64,000 nucleotides of DNA from Arthrobacter oryzae (GCF_030812315.1 NZ_JAUSSM010000003.1:434001-498000), one strand, 5' to 3'; positions 24,994-33,602 are shown, numbered from the stretch's first letter. The notes: generated by a model not told the origin, from the sequence alone. Translations and numbers: made by a program.

Positions 24994-25874
24994 AGGAAGC
25001 CTTCAAGGACAAGAATTCAGTGGAGCAGCAGGTCGTCACCACGCACGACGGCGGCAGGCTGGCTTTGTACAGCTACGGCACCGTGGATGCCCCCGGCGAG
25101 CGCCGGGTGTTGGTGATCGGTGGAGCATTCCTGACAGCACTGATCTACCGGCCTTTTTCCGAGGCACTGTCCAAGGGCCTCGGCGAGGGCTGGGCAGTGG
25201 ACGTCTACGACCGGCGCGGCCGCGGTGATTCCACGCCGCAGCCGGCGGACTACTCGATGGCCACCGAGGTCGCCGACGTCCGCACCATCATGGACGCCAC
25301 GGGCGCGCGCAATCTCTTCGGCCACAGTCTGGGCGGTTCCGTGGCACTGAATGCCGTCCAGGAGTTCGCCGGGACCGGGCACCAGCCGGACAAGCTCGCG
25401 GTCTATGACGCGGCGGTCAATATCGACGGCAAGGTGGACATGTCCTGGCTGGACAGTTTCGAACGCTCAGTCAACGACGGAAATGTTCCGCACGCGCTGG
25501 CCAAGCTCAAGAAGGGCATGCAGCCCGGTTCGCCCCTGGCCAGGATCCCGGAACCGATCCTGGCCGGCCTGATGGCGCTGGTGTCGCGGACCAAAGTGAA
25601 CCGGGTGTTCAAGGAGCTCATGCCCAGCGGCGTGGGCGAGCTCAAAGCGGTGTTTGATGAGGACGACCACGTCCGGGACTTTTCCGTCCTGCCGCCGAAC
25701 ACCAGGTTCATGGTGGGCGCCAAAAGCCCCGGCTACTACAAGGTGACTGCCGAACAGCTGCACCGGGCCGTCCCCGGCAGCGAGCTCCAGGTCTCGCCCA
25801 AGTGCGTCCACGCCTCCATCCCCGCGGCCGTCAAGGAGCTGGTGGAGGACATCTCCGCGTACTTCAAGGGCTGA
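24990..25874 (+). CDS. Alpha/beta hydrolase 2 of a tandem trio
   Basis: This 294-aa paralog has DRRGRGDS, nucleophile elbow GHSLGGS (Ser113) and a late His near SPKCVHAS. The oxyanion strand reads VLVIGGAFLTALIYRPF: the usual His of HG is replaced by Gly. GTG 24990 overlaps the previous stop. It may have drifted from esterase activity or use a different oxyanion geometry (inference). Confidence 0.82.
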   Translation: MKEAFKDKNSVEQQVVTTHDGGRLALYSYGTVDAPGERRVLVIGGAFLTALIYRPFSEALSKGLGEGWAVDVYDRRGRGDSTPQPADYSMATEVADVRTIMDATGARNLFGHSLGGSVALNAVQEFAGTGHQPDKLAVYDAAVNIDGKVDMSWLDSFERSVNDGNVPHALAKLKKGMQPGSPLARIPEPILAGLMALVSRTKVNRVFKELMPSGVGELKAVFDEDDHVRDFSVLPPNTRFMVGAKSPGYYKVTAEQLHRAVPGSELQVSPKCVHASIPAAVKELVEDISAYFKG

Positions 25875-25922
25875 CATGGAGTTGCCGGCCCCAGGCTGCT
25901 GTGCGGTTCCTGCCGCCCCGGG

Positions 25923-25928
25923 TAGGCT
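25923..25928 (+). promoter_or_regulatory. Leaderless -10 of hydrolase 3
   Basis: TAGGCT lies exactly 6 nt before ATG 25935, with no SD. Confidence 0.45.
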
Positions 25929-25934
25929 CGGAAC

Positions 25935-26771
25935 ATGACGCGCGAGAACATCAAGACACCCGACGGCGGAACGCTGGAGCTTTACACCACGGGAGCCGAG
26001 CTGGCCTCGGCAGGCTCAGGCGTCGTCGTCGTTCAGGCCTCCATGGTCACCGCCGCGGACTACACGCGCTTTGCCCAGAAACTGAGCGCATCGCTGGGCC
26101 GGCCGGTGCACACGTTCAACCGGCGCGGACGCGGCGAATCGGCGCCGCAGCCGGAGGACTACACCCTGGATGTGGACATCCGCGACCTGGACACCGTGAT
26201 GAAGCACACGTCCAGCACGGACGTCTTCGGCCACAGCTTCGGCGGCGCCGTGGCGCTCCACGCGGCCCGCACGCTGCCGGTGGAACGGCTGGCAGTCTAC
26301 GATCCCGCCGTGTCCGTGAACCACAGCGTCAAGGCGGACTGGATCGCCGAATACGAACGCGCGACGGCTGCCGGCGACGACGACCGTGCCCTTGCCGTAC
26401 TGGTCAGGGGGCTCGAGACGGGCGGGGCTTTGTCCTCACGGATGCCGCTGTCGATGCTCACTCTCGCCAACAAGCTCATCGCCGGGACATCCATCGGCAA
26501 GCAGCACCGCGACCTGATGAAGACCGGTGTCCGGGAGATCAAGGCGATCATCGCCGCGGACATGCCGGCCGAGCCGTTCCTGGCACTGCCCCTTGAGACC
26601 CTCATCATCGTCGGCGAAAAGAGCCCGGCCTACTTCGGCATCGCGTGCGGCCAGATCCACGACGTCCTGTCAGGTTCCAGCTACACCATCCTGCCCGGAG
26701 CCGGGCACGACGGCGTCAACCGGGCGCCGGACAAGCTGATCACCGAACTCAGCGATTTCTTCGCCGGCTGA
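25935..26771 (+). CDS. Alpha/beta hydrolase 3 of a tandem trio
   Basis: This 278-aa paralog has FNRRGRGES, elbow GHSFGGA (Ser101) and His in PGAGHDGV. The oxyanion strand is VVVVQASMVTAADY, so HG is replaced by QA. It is separated from hydrolase 2 by 60 nt and has its own leaderless promoter signature. The gradient HG, GG, QA across the trio suggests duplication followed by divergence. Confidence 0.82.
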   Translation: MTRENIKTPDGGTLELYTTGAELASAGSGVVVVQASMVTAADYTRFAQKLSASLGRPVHTFNRRGRGESAPQPEDYTLDVDIRDLDTVMKHTSSTDVFGHSFGGAVALHAARTLPVERLAVYDPAVSVNHSVKADWIAEYERATAAGDDDRALAVLVRGLETGGALSSRMPLSMLTLANKLIAGTSIGKQHRDLMKTGVREIKAIIAADMPAEPFLALPLETLIIVGEKSPAYFGIACGQIHDVLSGSSYTILPGAGHDGVNRAPDKLITELSDFFAG

Positions 26772-26787
26772 CTTTCCCCACCCGCCC

Positions 26788-26807
26788 AGCGCGAACGGAC
26801 ACTTGAG
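26788..26807 (+). repeat. Single-arm copy of the AGCGCGAACGGACACTTGAG repeat
   Basis: This is an exact 20-nt match to the left arm of the palindrome at 27738 and to most of the arm at 44290. No inverted partner follows. It lies between hydrolase 3 and the sulfurtransferase. Confidence 0.7.
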
Positions 26808-26835
26808 CCCCACCGCCAAGAAACACCGGCGTCCA

Positions 26836-26861
26836 CATGTTGATATACAAATCTCAACATG
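26836..26861. promoter_or_regulatory. Inverted repeat CATGTTGA-N10-TCAACATG
   Basis: Perfect 8-bp arms (26836-26843 and 26854-26861) flank TATACAAATC, an AT-rich patch upstream of the sulfurtransferase. It looks like the operator of a dimeric repressor. Confidence 0.5.
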
Positions 26862-26874
26862 TGATTTGGCGCTC

Positions 26875-26880
26875 TAGACT
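26875..26880 (+). promoter_or_regulatory. Leaderless -10 before ATG 26888
   Basis: TAGACT lies 7 nt before ATG 26888, which opens the first, frameshifted segment of the sulfurtransferase. Confidence 0.4.
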
Positions 26881-26948
26881 GCCGATCATGAGCGATAACG
26901 ACGCGAACGTGCAGCCCTTTGTCGACTGGAACTGGTGCGAGGGGCACG

Positions 26949-27716
26949 ATGGGGCGGTTCGTGCTTGTGGATTGCCGCTGGTACCTGGACGGATCCTCGG
27001 GGAAGGGCGCCTACGATGCCGGCCATATCCCGGACGCCGTCTTCGCCGACATGGATCAGTGGCTCTCCGGGCCAGCTTCGAAACAATCCGGGAGGAACCC
27101 GTTGCCCGATCCCGAAGTGTTTGCCCAGGGGATGCGGGAAGCCGGCATCAACGACTCAGACACCGTGATCGCCTATGACGACGCTGGCGGGGTCATAGCG
27201 GGCCGACTTGTCTGGATGCTCCGATCAACAGGCCGCCGCGCCGCCATCCTGGACGGAGGTCTCGCCAGCTACCCGGGAGACCTCGCCAAGGATGCCCCGC
27301 AAAGACCGTATGGAGAATTCTCGCCCCGGTCCTGGCCTCAGACGCTGCTGGCCGATATCTCGGAGGCTTCGTCTGGTCAGTTCAAGGTGGTGGACGCGAG
27401 GAATCGTGACCGCTTCGACGGGCGCCAGGACCCGGTTGACCCCCGCCCCGGACATATACCCGGTGCCGTGAATGTCCCCTGCCGCGAGAACCTCGACTCC
27501 TCAGGAAGACTGCTGCCGGAGGTCCTGCTGCGCGGGAATTTCGGGCGTGCTGGCATTGTCTCGGCCGAGAACACCATCGCCTACTGCGGATCCGGAGTGA
27601 CTGCCTGCCACAACCTGCTGGTCCTGGAGCACCTGGGAGCAGGGAGGGGGAGGCTGTTCGTCGGCGGTTGGTCGCAGTATGGACACGCAGCAGACAGGCC
27701 TGTCGCTACGGCCTAA
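26949..27716 (+). CDS. Thiosulfate/3-mercaptopyruvate sulfurtransferase (two rhodanese domains), 5' frameshift suspected
   Basis: The product has two rhodanese domains: an inactive N-terminal one (FVLVDCRWYLDG, AYDAGHIPDAVF) and a catalytic C-terminal one with active Cys in CGSGVTAC. Such enzymes move sulfane sulfur from thiosulfate or 3-mercaptopyruvate. As listed (ATG 26949, GAGGGG upstream) it has 255 aa and starts directly at the first strand. The preceding ATG 26888 frame encodes MSDNDANVQPFVDWNW then CEGHDG, which is what family N-termini look like, and joins this frame if one base of the GGGG run near 26950 is removed. The joined length would be about 276 aa, the family norm. Confidence 0.8.
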   Translation: MGRFVLVDCRWYLDGSSGKGAYDAGHIPDAVFADMDQWLSGPASKQSGRNPLPDPEVFAQGMREAGINDSDTVIAYDDAGGVIAGRLVWMLRSTGRRAAILDGGLASYPGDLAKDAPQRPYGEFSPRSWPQTLLADISEASSGQFKVVDARNRDRFDGRQDPVDPRPGHIPGAVNVPCRENLDSSGRLLPEVLLRGNFGRAGIVSAENTIAYCGSGVTACHNLLVLEHLGAGRGRLFVGGWSQYGHAADRPVATA

Positions 27717-27737
27717 CCTGGCGCCGTCCCCGCCGCC

Positions 27738-27796
27738 AAGCGCGAACGGACACTTGAGGCCCCCGCTTTTGGGGCCTCAAGTGTCCGTTCGCGCTT
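27738..27796. repeat. Perfect 26-bp inverted repeat, complete copy of the AGCGCGAACGG family; likely bidirectional terminator
   Basis: Arms 27738-27763 and 27771-27796 are perfectly complementary with a 7-nt loop (CGCTTTT). The element sits between convergent genes (sulfurtransferase and MFS pump). The outer 20 nt match the single-arm copy at 26788, and a decayed copy lies at 44290. Confidence 0.9.
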
Positions 27797-27805
27797 AATG
27801 GGACG

Positions 27806-29290
27806 TTAGTGCGCTGCGGGTGCCGGGTGTTCCGCTCCGGCGGTCTTGCGCATCATCGCGGAAAGCACGACGGCGGCGACGGCTATGACGGCTGCCGTCA
27901 GGAAAGCCGCGTGCATGCCTGCGACGATGCCTGATCCTGCGGCCACCACGGCATAGATCGAGACCAGGAGCGCCGTCCCGGCGGCACCGGCGACCTGCTG
28001 CAGCGTGCTCATGATCGCCGATCCGTGCGAGTACAGGTGCGGCGGCAGCGGGTTGAGCCCGGTGGTGAAGGCCGGTGTAAACAGGAGCGCCAGGCCGAGG
28101 CTCAGCACCACGTGCAGCGCCACGATCCACCAGACGGCTGTTTCGGCGTCGAGCATGGAGAACTGCCAAAGGGACAGCACCATCATGACGGAGCCGGTGA
28201 CAGTCAGCGGCAGCGGGCCCACCTTGTCGAACCAGCGGCCGATGACCGGTCCCAGCAGACCCATCGCCAGGCCGCCCGGGAGGAGCGCCAGGCCGGTCTC
28301 GAGGGACTTCAGGCCGCGGATTTCCTGCAGGTAGAGCGGCAGCAGGATGACGGCACCAAACAGTGCAATCATCGCCACCACCATCAGCAGCACCGACACC
28401 GTGAACATACGGAACTTGAACGCACGCAGGTCCAGCAGCGGCGCGTCGTTTTTCTGCAGTTTCAGTTGGCGGAACACGAAGGCCAGCATGGCCACCACGC
28501 CCACGGCGAGAGCAGCGACAGCTGTGGCGCCGGGTCCGCTTTGGCCGCCGTGGCCTCCGCCGATCTGGCTGAGGCCATAGACAACCCCGCCAAATGCCGG
28601 AACCGTCAGGAGCACTGACAGGAAGTCCAGCCTGGTCTTCTCAGACTCGCCAACGTTGGTGAGGTAGCGGGCGCCGATGGCGAAGGCCGCGAGGGCAACC
28701 GGCAGGACGAAAACGAACATGAACCGCCAGGTGAAGTGCTCAAGGATCAGTCCGGAAACGGTAGGTCCCATGGCCGGCGCCACCGAGATGGCAATGCTCA
28801 CGTTGCCCATGACGGCGCCGCGCCGTTCGATCGGGACCAGGGTGAGGATCGTGGTCATCAGGAGCGGAAGCATGATGGCCGTACCGCCGGCCTGGACAAT
28901 GCGGGCCAGCAGCAGCACTTCGAATCCGGGAGCCAGCGCGGCCAGGAGTGTGCCGCCGGAGAACAGCCCCATGGCCAGCATGAACACGGCCCGGGTCGAC
29001 AGGGTCTGCAGGATGAACCCCGTGGTGGGGATGACCACGGCCATGGTGAGCATAAAGCCCGTGGAGAGCCACTGCACCGTGGGAGCGTCTACCCCGAGGT
29101 CCACCATGAGCCTCTGCAGGGCGACGTTCATGATGGTTTCGTTGAGGATGACCACGAAGGTCGCAACCAGCAGGGTGGCGATGATGGTGACGGACTCACG
29201 GGACATCTTCACCGGGCCCGCGGCCTGCGCTGTTGCGGTTGCAGGGGCCACGGGATCGCCGTGGGCGTTGGAAGAGACGTCTGTAGACAT
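27806..29290 (-). CDS. MFS transporter, DHA2 family (14 TM drug exporter)
   Basis: This 494-aa protein has the EmrB/QacA layout: the first helix TIIATLLVATFVVILNETIM with the DHA2 motif region, R-rich loop LSTRAVFMLAMG, motif C-like GPTVSGLILEHFTWRFMFVF, and about 14 hydrophobic segments. It probably exports toxic compounds by proton antiport; the substrate is unknown. ATG 29290 follows AAGGGAA. No local TetR/MarR regulator is adjacent. Confidence 0.88.
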   Translation of the reverse strand: MSTDVSSNAHGDPVAPATATAQAAGPVKMSRESVTIIATLLVATFVVILNETIMNVALQRLMVDLGVDAPTVQWLSTGFMLTMAVVIPTTGFILQTLSTRAVFMLAMGLFSGGTLLAALAPGFEVLLLARIVQAGGTAIMLPLLMTTILTLVPIERRGAVMGNVSIAISVAPAMGPTVSGLILEHFTWRFMFVFVLPVALAAFAIGARYLTNVGESEKTRLDFLSVLLTVPAFGGVVYGLSQIGGGHGGQSGPGATAVAALAVGVVAMLAFVFRQLKLQKNDAPLLDLRAFKFRMFTVSVLLMVVAMIALFGAVILLPLYLQEIRGLKSLETGLALLPGGLAMGLLGPVIGRWFDKVGPLPLTVTGSVMMVLSLWQFSMLDAETAVWWIVALHVVLSLGLALLFTPAFTTGLNPLPPHLYSHGSAIMSTLQQVAGAAGTALLVSIYAVVAAGSGIVAGMHAAFLTAAVIAVAAVVLSAMMRKTAGAEHPAPAAH

Positions 29291-29431
29291 GGGGATTCCC
29301 TTAGGGAGATGCGTAGTGGTTTCCGGCGAGCGTCGTCGCTGCAGATTGCAACAGTGTATCCCCCGGGGTAATTCCCGTCATTAGAAATATTCCAGTCAGG
29401 AGTTCCAGACGGTTGCGGGAAACGCGTCAGG

Positions 29432-30361
29432 TCAGGAGTTCAGCGGCACGTTGTCGATCAGCCGGACCGGCCCCACCTTCGCCGCAATGATTGCCAGGCC
29501 TTCGCCGCGGAACGGCGTCTCCTTGCAGTTCTCGGCCAAGGGTTCCAAGGTGTCCGGGTCCACCACGTCGAAGTAGTCCAGTCCCACCAGTGGCTGGGAT
29601 TCAACCAGCGACTGGGCGGATTCCAAGTCAAGCGGTTCGTGCGCGTTGGCCCGCTCCTCGAGGAGCCGCAGGGCCCGTGACAGCACCAGGGCGGCCTCGC
29701 GTTCCTCGCCGGAAAGGAACCTGTTCCGGCTGCTCAGGGCCAGGCCGTCCGCGGACCGGACCGTGGGAACCGCAACGATCTCCACAGGGAAATTCAGGTC
29801 AGCCACCATTCGACGCACCAGTGTCAGTTGCTGGGCGTCCTTCTGGCCAAAATAGGCGCGGTAGGCGGGAAGGCCAGCACCGGCGCCGGTCACGAAGGCG
29901 CCGCCGCCTGACAGCCCGGCACCCGGAAATCCGTAATGCAGCAGCTTGGCCACCACGGTCAGCGCACCGTCGAAGTGGCCGGGGCGGGAAGCGCCCTCCC
30001 ATTTTTCGGCCAGGCGTCCCGCGGTCACACGGACCAGGGGCTCGCCGCCCGGATAGACCTCCTCCACCGACGGCGCGAACACCAGGTCGACCCCCTCGGC
30101 GTCGAGGAGCTCCATGTCCGCCTCAAGGGTCCGTGGGTACCGGTCAAGATCCACGGCCTCGCCGAATTGCAGCGGGTTGACGAAGATACTGGCCACAACA
30201 ACGTCGTTTTGTTCGACGGCGGTGCGCGCCAGCCTGGCGTGGCCCTCGTGGAGCGCGCCCATGGTGGGAACGAGGCCCTGCGACGAACCCTGTTTCTCCG
30301 TCAGCAGCCGTGCGCTTTCGGTCCGCAGCTGCGCCGCGGTGGTCACGAGTTTGATCGCCAA
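29432..30361 (-). CDS. panC: Pantothenate synthetase
   Basis: PanC condenses pantoate and beta-alanine with ATP. The 309-aa product has the ATP-binding [34 protein letters not shown] and the KMSKS-like ALSSRNRFL. Between [11 protein letters not shown] and YRAYFGQKD there is a Gly/Ala-rich insertion of about 20 residues absent from E. coli and M. tuberculosis PanC. TTG 30361 has GGAGGA upstream and starts 1 nt past the DUF2520 stop. It is the last gene of the folate operon. Confidence 0.94.
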   Translation of the reverse strand: MAIKLVTTAAQLRTESARLLTEKQGSSQGLVPTMGALHEGHARLARTAVEQNDVVVASIFVNPLQFGEAVDLDRYPRTLEADMELLDAEGVDLVFAPSVEEVYPGGEPLVRVTAGRLAEKWEGASRPGHFDGALTVVAKLLHYGFPGAGLSGGGAFVTGAGAGLPAYRAYFGQKDAQQLTLVRRMVADLNFPVEIVAVPTVRSADGLALSSRNRFLSGEEREAALVLSRALRLLEERANAHEPLDLESAQSLVESQPLVGLDYFDVVDPDTLEPLAENCKETPFRGEGLAIIAAKVGPVRLIDNVPLNS

Positions 30362-30362
30362 G

Positions 30363-31283
30363 TCAGTTTCCTCCAGTGGCCTGCGGCCCGTCGTCGTCCG
30401 TACCGTCCAGGACAGACCGGATGGCATCCAGCTGATCCGGCTTCAGCAGGCCCCGGCTCGCGGCTCGGCGCGCTGTGGCCCGGGCCATGGCCAGGTAGGC
30501 CTCCAGAATATCGCCGCCGGCACCGGCGTCGTGTTCCCGCAGGGCCTCCGCGTGCGCCGCAACCGTGCCAACATCGCCGCGTGCCACGGGTCCGGTCAGG
30601 GCCGTTTCGCCGGAAGCCAGCGCGTTCTCCAGCGTGGCCCGGAGCAGCGGCCCCAGCATGCGGTCGGGGGCGTCGACGCCCACTTCGCGGAGCAGCTGCG
30701 AGGCCTGGGCCACGAGGGTGACCAAATGGTTCGAGCCGTGCGCCAAGGCCGCGTGGTACTGGGTGCGGTCACCCTCGGCGATGGCCACCGGCTCTGCGCC
30801 CATCTCCACCACCAGGGCCTGGGCGATCGGCAGCATGGCCACGTCCGCCGTAACGCCGAACGTGCAGTCCAGCAGGCGGGTGAGGTCAAGGCTCATGCCC
30901 GTGAAGGTCATGGCAGGGTGCAGGGCGAGCGGGACGGCGCCGGCCGCCCGCACCGGGTGCAGGATGCCCACGCCGAAGCGGCCCGAGGTGTGGGCCACGA
31001 GCTGCCCGGGCTGCCAGGCCCCCAGCTTTGCGAGGCCCTGCACGAGTCCGCCGAGGGCGTCGTCCGGCACGGCCAGCAGCACCAGCTCGGACCGTTCCAC
31101 GATGTCCTGGATGTCAAGCACGGGAACGCCGGGCAGCAGGGTTTCGGCGCGTTCCCGGCTCGCGTCCGAGACCGCGGAAACCCCGACGACGGCGTGCTCG
31201 GCAGCGCGGAGCGCCGCACCGAGGACTGCGCCCACCTTGCCGGCACCGATGATTCCGACGCCGAGGCGTCCTGGCTTAGCCAT
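30363..31283 (-). CDS. Rossmann-like NADP-binding protein with DUF2520 domain
   Basis: This 306-aa protein has an N-terminal GxGxxG ([17 protein letters not shown]) and a C-terminal helical DUF2520 domain starting near [16 protein letters not shown]. The overall fold resembles ketopantoate and pyrroline-5-carboxylate reductases. ATG 31283 has AGGAGG upstream and overlaps the preceding PH-domain gene by 8 nt; panC follows after 1 nt. The placement next to panC makes a role in pantoate or coenzyme A supply attractive but unproven. Confidence 0.82.
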   Translation of the reverse strand: MAKPGRLGVGIIGAGKVGAVLGAALRAAEHAVVGVSAVSDASRERAETLLPGVPVLDIQDIVERSELVLLAVPDDALGGLVQGLAKLGAWQPGQLVAHTSGRFGVGILHPVRAAGAVPLALHPAMTFTGMSLDLTRLLDCTFGVTADVAMLPIAQALVVEMGAEPVAIAEGDRTQYHAALAHGSNHLVTLVAQASQLLREVGVDAPDRMLGPLLRATLENALASGETALTGPVARGDVGTVAAHAEALREHDAGAGGDILEAYLAMARATARRAASRGLLKPDQLDAIRSVLDGTDDDGPQATGGN

Positions 31284-33093
31284 GCTGCGGGCCCTCCTGG
31301 TGTTTCGGTCGGTGATCGGGCGCCTGCTGATGATCAGGATTCTCCCGGAGATCGGACTGGTCCGGAGGGGTTTCAGCCGACGGGGTTTCAGCCGACGGGG
31401 TGTCAGCCGGCTGAACAACCGTGCTGCCGGTGCTGGGAACCTCGTCCGCACTGTCCGTGGTGGCGGCCGCAAGTGCGGCGGCAACCGGCTCCGGCGCCAC
31501 CTGGGCCAGCCATTGCTCGCTGGTCTGGCGTTTCCGGGCTTCCCTGGCGCGGGCGGCCTGGGCGTCGAAGAGCGCGCGGGCCTCGTCCAGTCCGGACTGG
31601 ATGAGCCGGGGGGACACCGGGCCGGACGTGGTGTGGAGGACCAGGTCCGCCACGCGGAAGCGGCGTGCCAGCGGCCCCTGATGCAGGGCCATCGACTGCG
31701 TGCGCTGATGGGGAACCACCACCAGCTCGCGCCACAGCCGGCCGGAACGGATCAGCAGCGCCGTATCAGTGGCGGTGAAGCCGTTGCGCCGCCAGCCCAG
31801 CGGCGCCAGCAGCCGCACGCGGCGCGGACTGGTGACGAACCCGCCGTCGGGCTCTCCGGACGAAGCGCCCGCGGCGGGAGTGCCTCCGGACGAAGCGCCC
31901 GCGGCGGGAGTGCCCCCGGGGGAAGTGCCCCGGGCCGGCGCCAGTCCGGTCAGGCCGGCGGTAAAGACGCGGGCGGGATCCGGTGTTCCCGGGTCCGGGA
32001 GCACCAGCGACAGCATCCGCATGACGTCCGCCAGGACGCCCACCGGGAGAATCGTGGTACGTGAGGCGCCCTCGCCGTTGCTGCCCGGACCGCCGTAGCC
32101 GGCCACGTTCACCTGCATCCGGTACCAGCCGAAGATCCGCCACAGCGGCGGCTGTGTCACCTTCAGTGCCTGGATCCGGCCGGGCGGAAGTGTCTGCGCC
32201 TGCGTGTCCAGCAGCCCGTACCGGAGCCGGATGCCGTCCGGCGAAATGGCGGCGGTGAAGTTGTAGCCCTTGTTGAACGATCCCCAGTAAGCGGCGGCCA
32301 GGCCAAGGGCGGCGGGGATCAGGTAGAAGTAGAAGCCGCGGTTGTCGGTGATGGCGGACAGCACCACGGACGCCACACCGCCGATGACCACGAAGAAACT
32401 CTGCTCGCTCAGGAGCAGCGAACCCACCAGGCGCGACGGCGGGACGGACAGGACCGGATACTCCGGTGCCTCGGGCAGGGCTTCTTCAGGCCGCTCCGGA
32501 TTGGGTTCCAGCCCGGCCGCCCGGGCCAGGATGGTGGCCCGGAGCTGGCGGGCGTCGTCGATACGGAGGTAAGCAAGGCGTACGGCTGATTCGCCGGCGT
32601 CGGCCACCTCGAACTTGAGCTCGGCCAGGCCGAAGATCCTGGCCAGCAGCGGCTGGACAATGTCGATGGCCTGCACGCGGTCCAGCCGTGCCTGGCGCTG
32701 CTGCTTGAACAGGAAGCCAGTGTTGACCCGGACATAGCCCTCGGCGACCTGGTAGCGGGTGAAGTACCACGTCAGGATGAACCCCAGCACGGACAGCACC
32801 AGGACCAGCCCGCCGCCGGCGATCAGGAAGGGCACCCGTCCGGAATACATCTCGTCCATGAGGGGGCGGCCCTGCAGCATCCGTTCGAAGATGTCGCGGC
32901 CGAAGAAGAAGCAGATGGCGGCCAGCGCCACCCAGCCCCGGATGAACGGTGACGCGGGATGGACCCGCAACCACTCGCCGTCGGGCTTGATGGAAGCCTG
33001 CCCTGCGGGTGCATCACCGCCGGGAGCGCTTCCCCCGACGGGACCGCCGGCCGGTCCTGCTTCGTCAGAGGTCACAGCGTTCTCAGAGGTCAC
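31276..33093 (-). CDS. Large membrane protein with multiple bacterial PH domains (YdbT-like)
   Basis: This 605-aa protein has paired transmembrane helices near residues 55-120 and 225-265, and three bPH2-like regions (around GYVRVNTGFLFKQQRQARLD, GIRLRYGLLDTQAQTLPPGR and TALLIRSGRLWRELVVVPHQ). Low-complexity linkers include tandem GGTPAAGASS repeats (encoded 31854-31913) and a C-terminal TPSAE repeat. It overlaps the upstream small PH gene by GTGA. YdbS/YdbT pairs occur together in many bacteria; the role is membrane-associated but undefined. Confidence 0.82.
   Translation of the reverse strand: MTSENAVTSDEAGPAGGPVGGSAPGGDAPAGQASIKPDGEWLRVHPASPFIRGWVALAAICFFFGRDIFERMLQGRPLMDEMYSGRVPFLIAGGGLVLVLSVLGFILTWYFTRYQVAEGYVRVNTGFLFKQQRQARLDRVQAIDIVQPLLARIFGLAELKFEVADAGESAVRLAYLRIDDARQLRATILARAAGLEPNPERPEEALPEAPEYPVLSVPPSRLVGSLLLSEQSFFVVIGGVASVVLSAITDNRGFYFYLIPAALGLAAAYWGSFNKGYNFTAAISPDGIRLRYGLLDTQAQTLPPGRIQALKVTQPPLWRIFGWYRMQVNVAGYGGPGSNGEGASRTTILPVGVLADVMRMLSLVLPDPGTPDPARVFTAGLTGLAPARGTSPGGTPAAGASSGGTPAAGASSGEPDGGFVTSPRRVRLLAPLGWRRNGFTATDTALLIRSGRLWRELVVVPHQRTQSMALHQGPLARRFRVADLVLHTTSGPVSPRLIQSGLDEARALFDAQAARAREARKRQTSEQWLAQVAPEPVAAALAAATTDSADEVPSTGSTVVQPADTPSAETPSAETPPDQSDLRENPDHQQAPDHRPKHQEGPQHG
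31854..31913. repeat. 30-bp minisatellite in the PH-domain gene
   Basis: Two exact 30-bp copies (31854-31883, 31884-31913) and a partial third encode GGTPAAGASS units. The repeat is in frame, so copy changes would only alter linker length. Confidence 0.8.
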
Positions 33094-33602
33094 AGCCCGG
33101 CCAGCCGTGCCGCGCCCCGGGCGGAAAGCTGCTCGCGGAGCCGTGCCCCTTCGTCAGCGGGCAGGCCCGGAATCTCCGCATTGGTGCCTGCCGAGGCGGT
33201 GTGCAGTTTGAGCGTGCACAGGCCGAGGCCGCGTTCCACCGGGCCTACCCCGATGTCCACGTACTGCATCCGGCCGTAGGGAACCACCAGCGTGCGTTGG
33301 AAGAAGATGCCGCCGCGGATCAGGAGATCGTCGTCGCGCTCGGCATAGCCGATGGCCCGTACCTGCCGCGGGATCAGCACCAGCCGCCAGACAGCCAGGA
33401 CCAGCATGAAGGCGGGGACCGTGATGGCAAGCCAGCGCGGAACCCAGTCCCACCAGCCCACCAGCGTGAACACCAGCGGCAACGAGAGCAGCCCCACGGC
33501 GATCAGGTTCCCGAACGCCCACTCAACCAGGCGGACGGTCACGTATTTGGGCGAAACCCGGAGCCAGGAAATCCCCGGCGGATCAATCGCCTCTGTAGGC
33601 AT
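33090..33602 (-). CDS. Membrane protein with one bacterial PH domain (YdbS-like)
   Basis: This 170-aa protein has two transmembrane segments (LIAVGLLSLPLVFTLVGWW and LAITVPAFMLVLAVWRLVL) followed by a bPH2 domain (DDLLIRGGIFFQRTLVVPYG). It overlaps the DUF3180 gene by 20 nt and the large PH gene by 4 nt. It probably forms a complex with the large PH protein, like YdbS with YdbT (inference). Confidence 0.82.
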   Translation of the reverse strand: MPTEAIDPPGISWLRVSPKYVTVRLVEWAFGNLIAVGLLSLPLVFTLVGWWDWVPRWLAITVPAFMLVLAVWRLVLIPRQVRAIGYAERDDDLLIRGGIFFQRTLVVPYGRMQYVDIGVGPVERGLGLCTLKLHTASAGTNAEIPGLPADEGARLREQLSARGAARLAGL

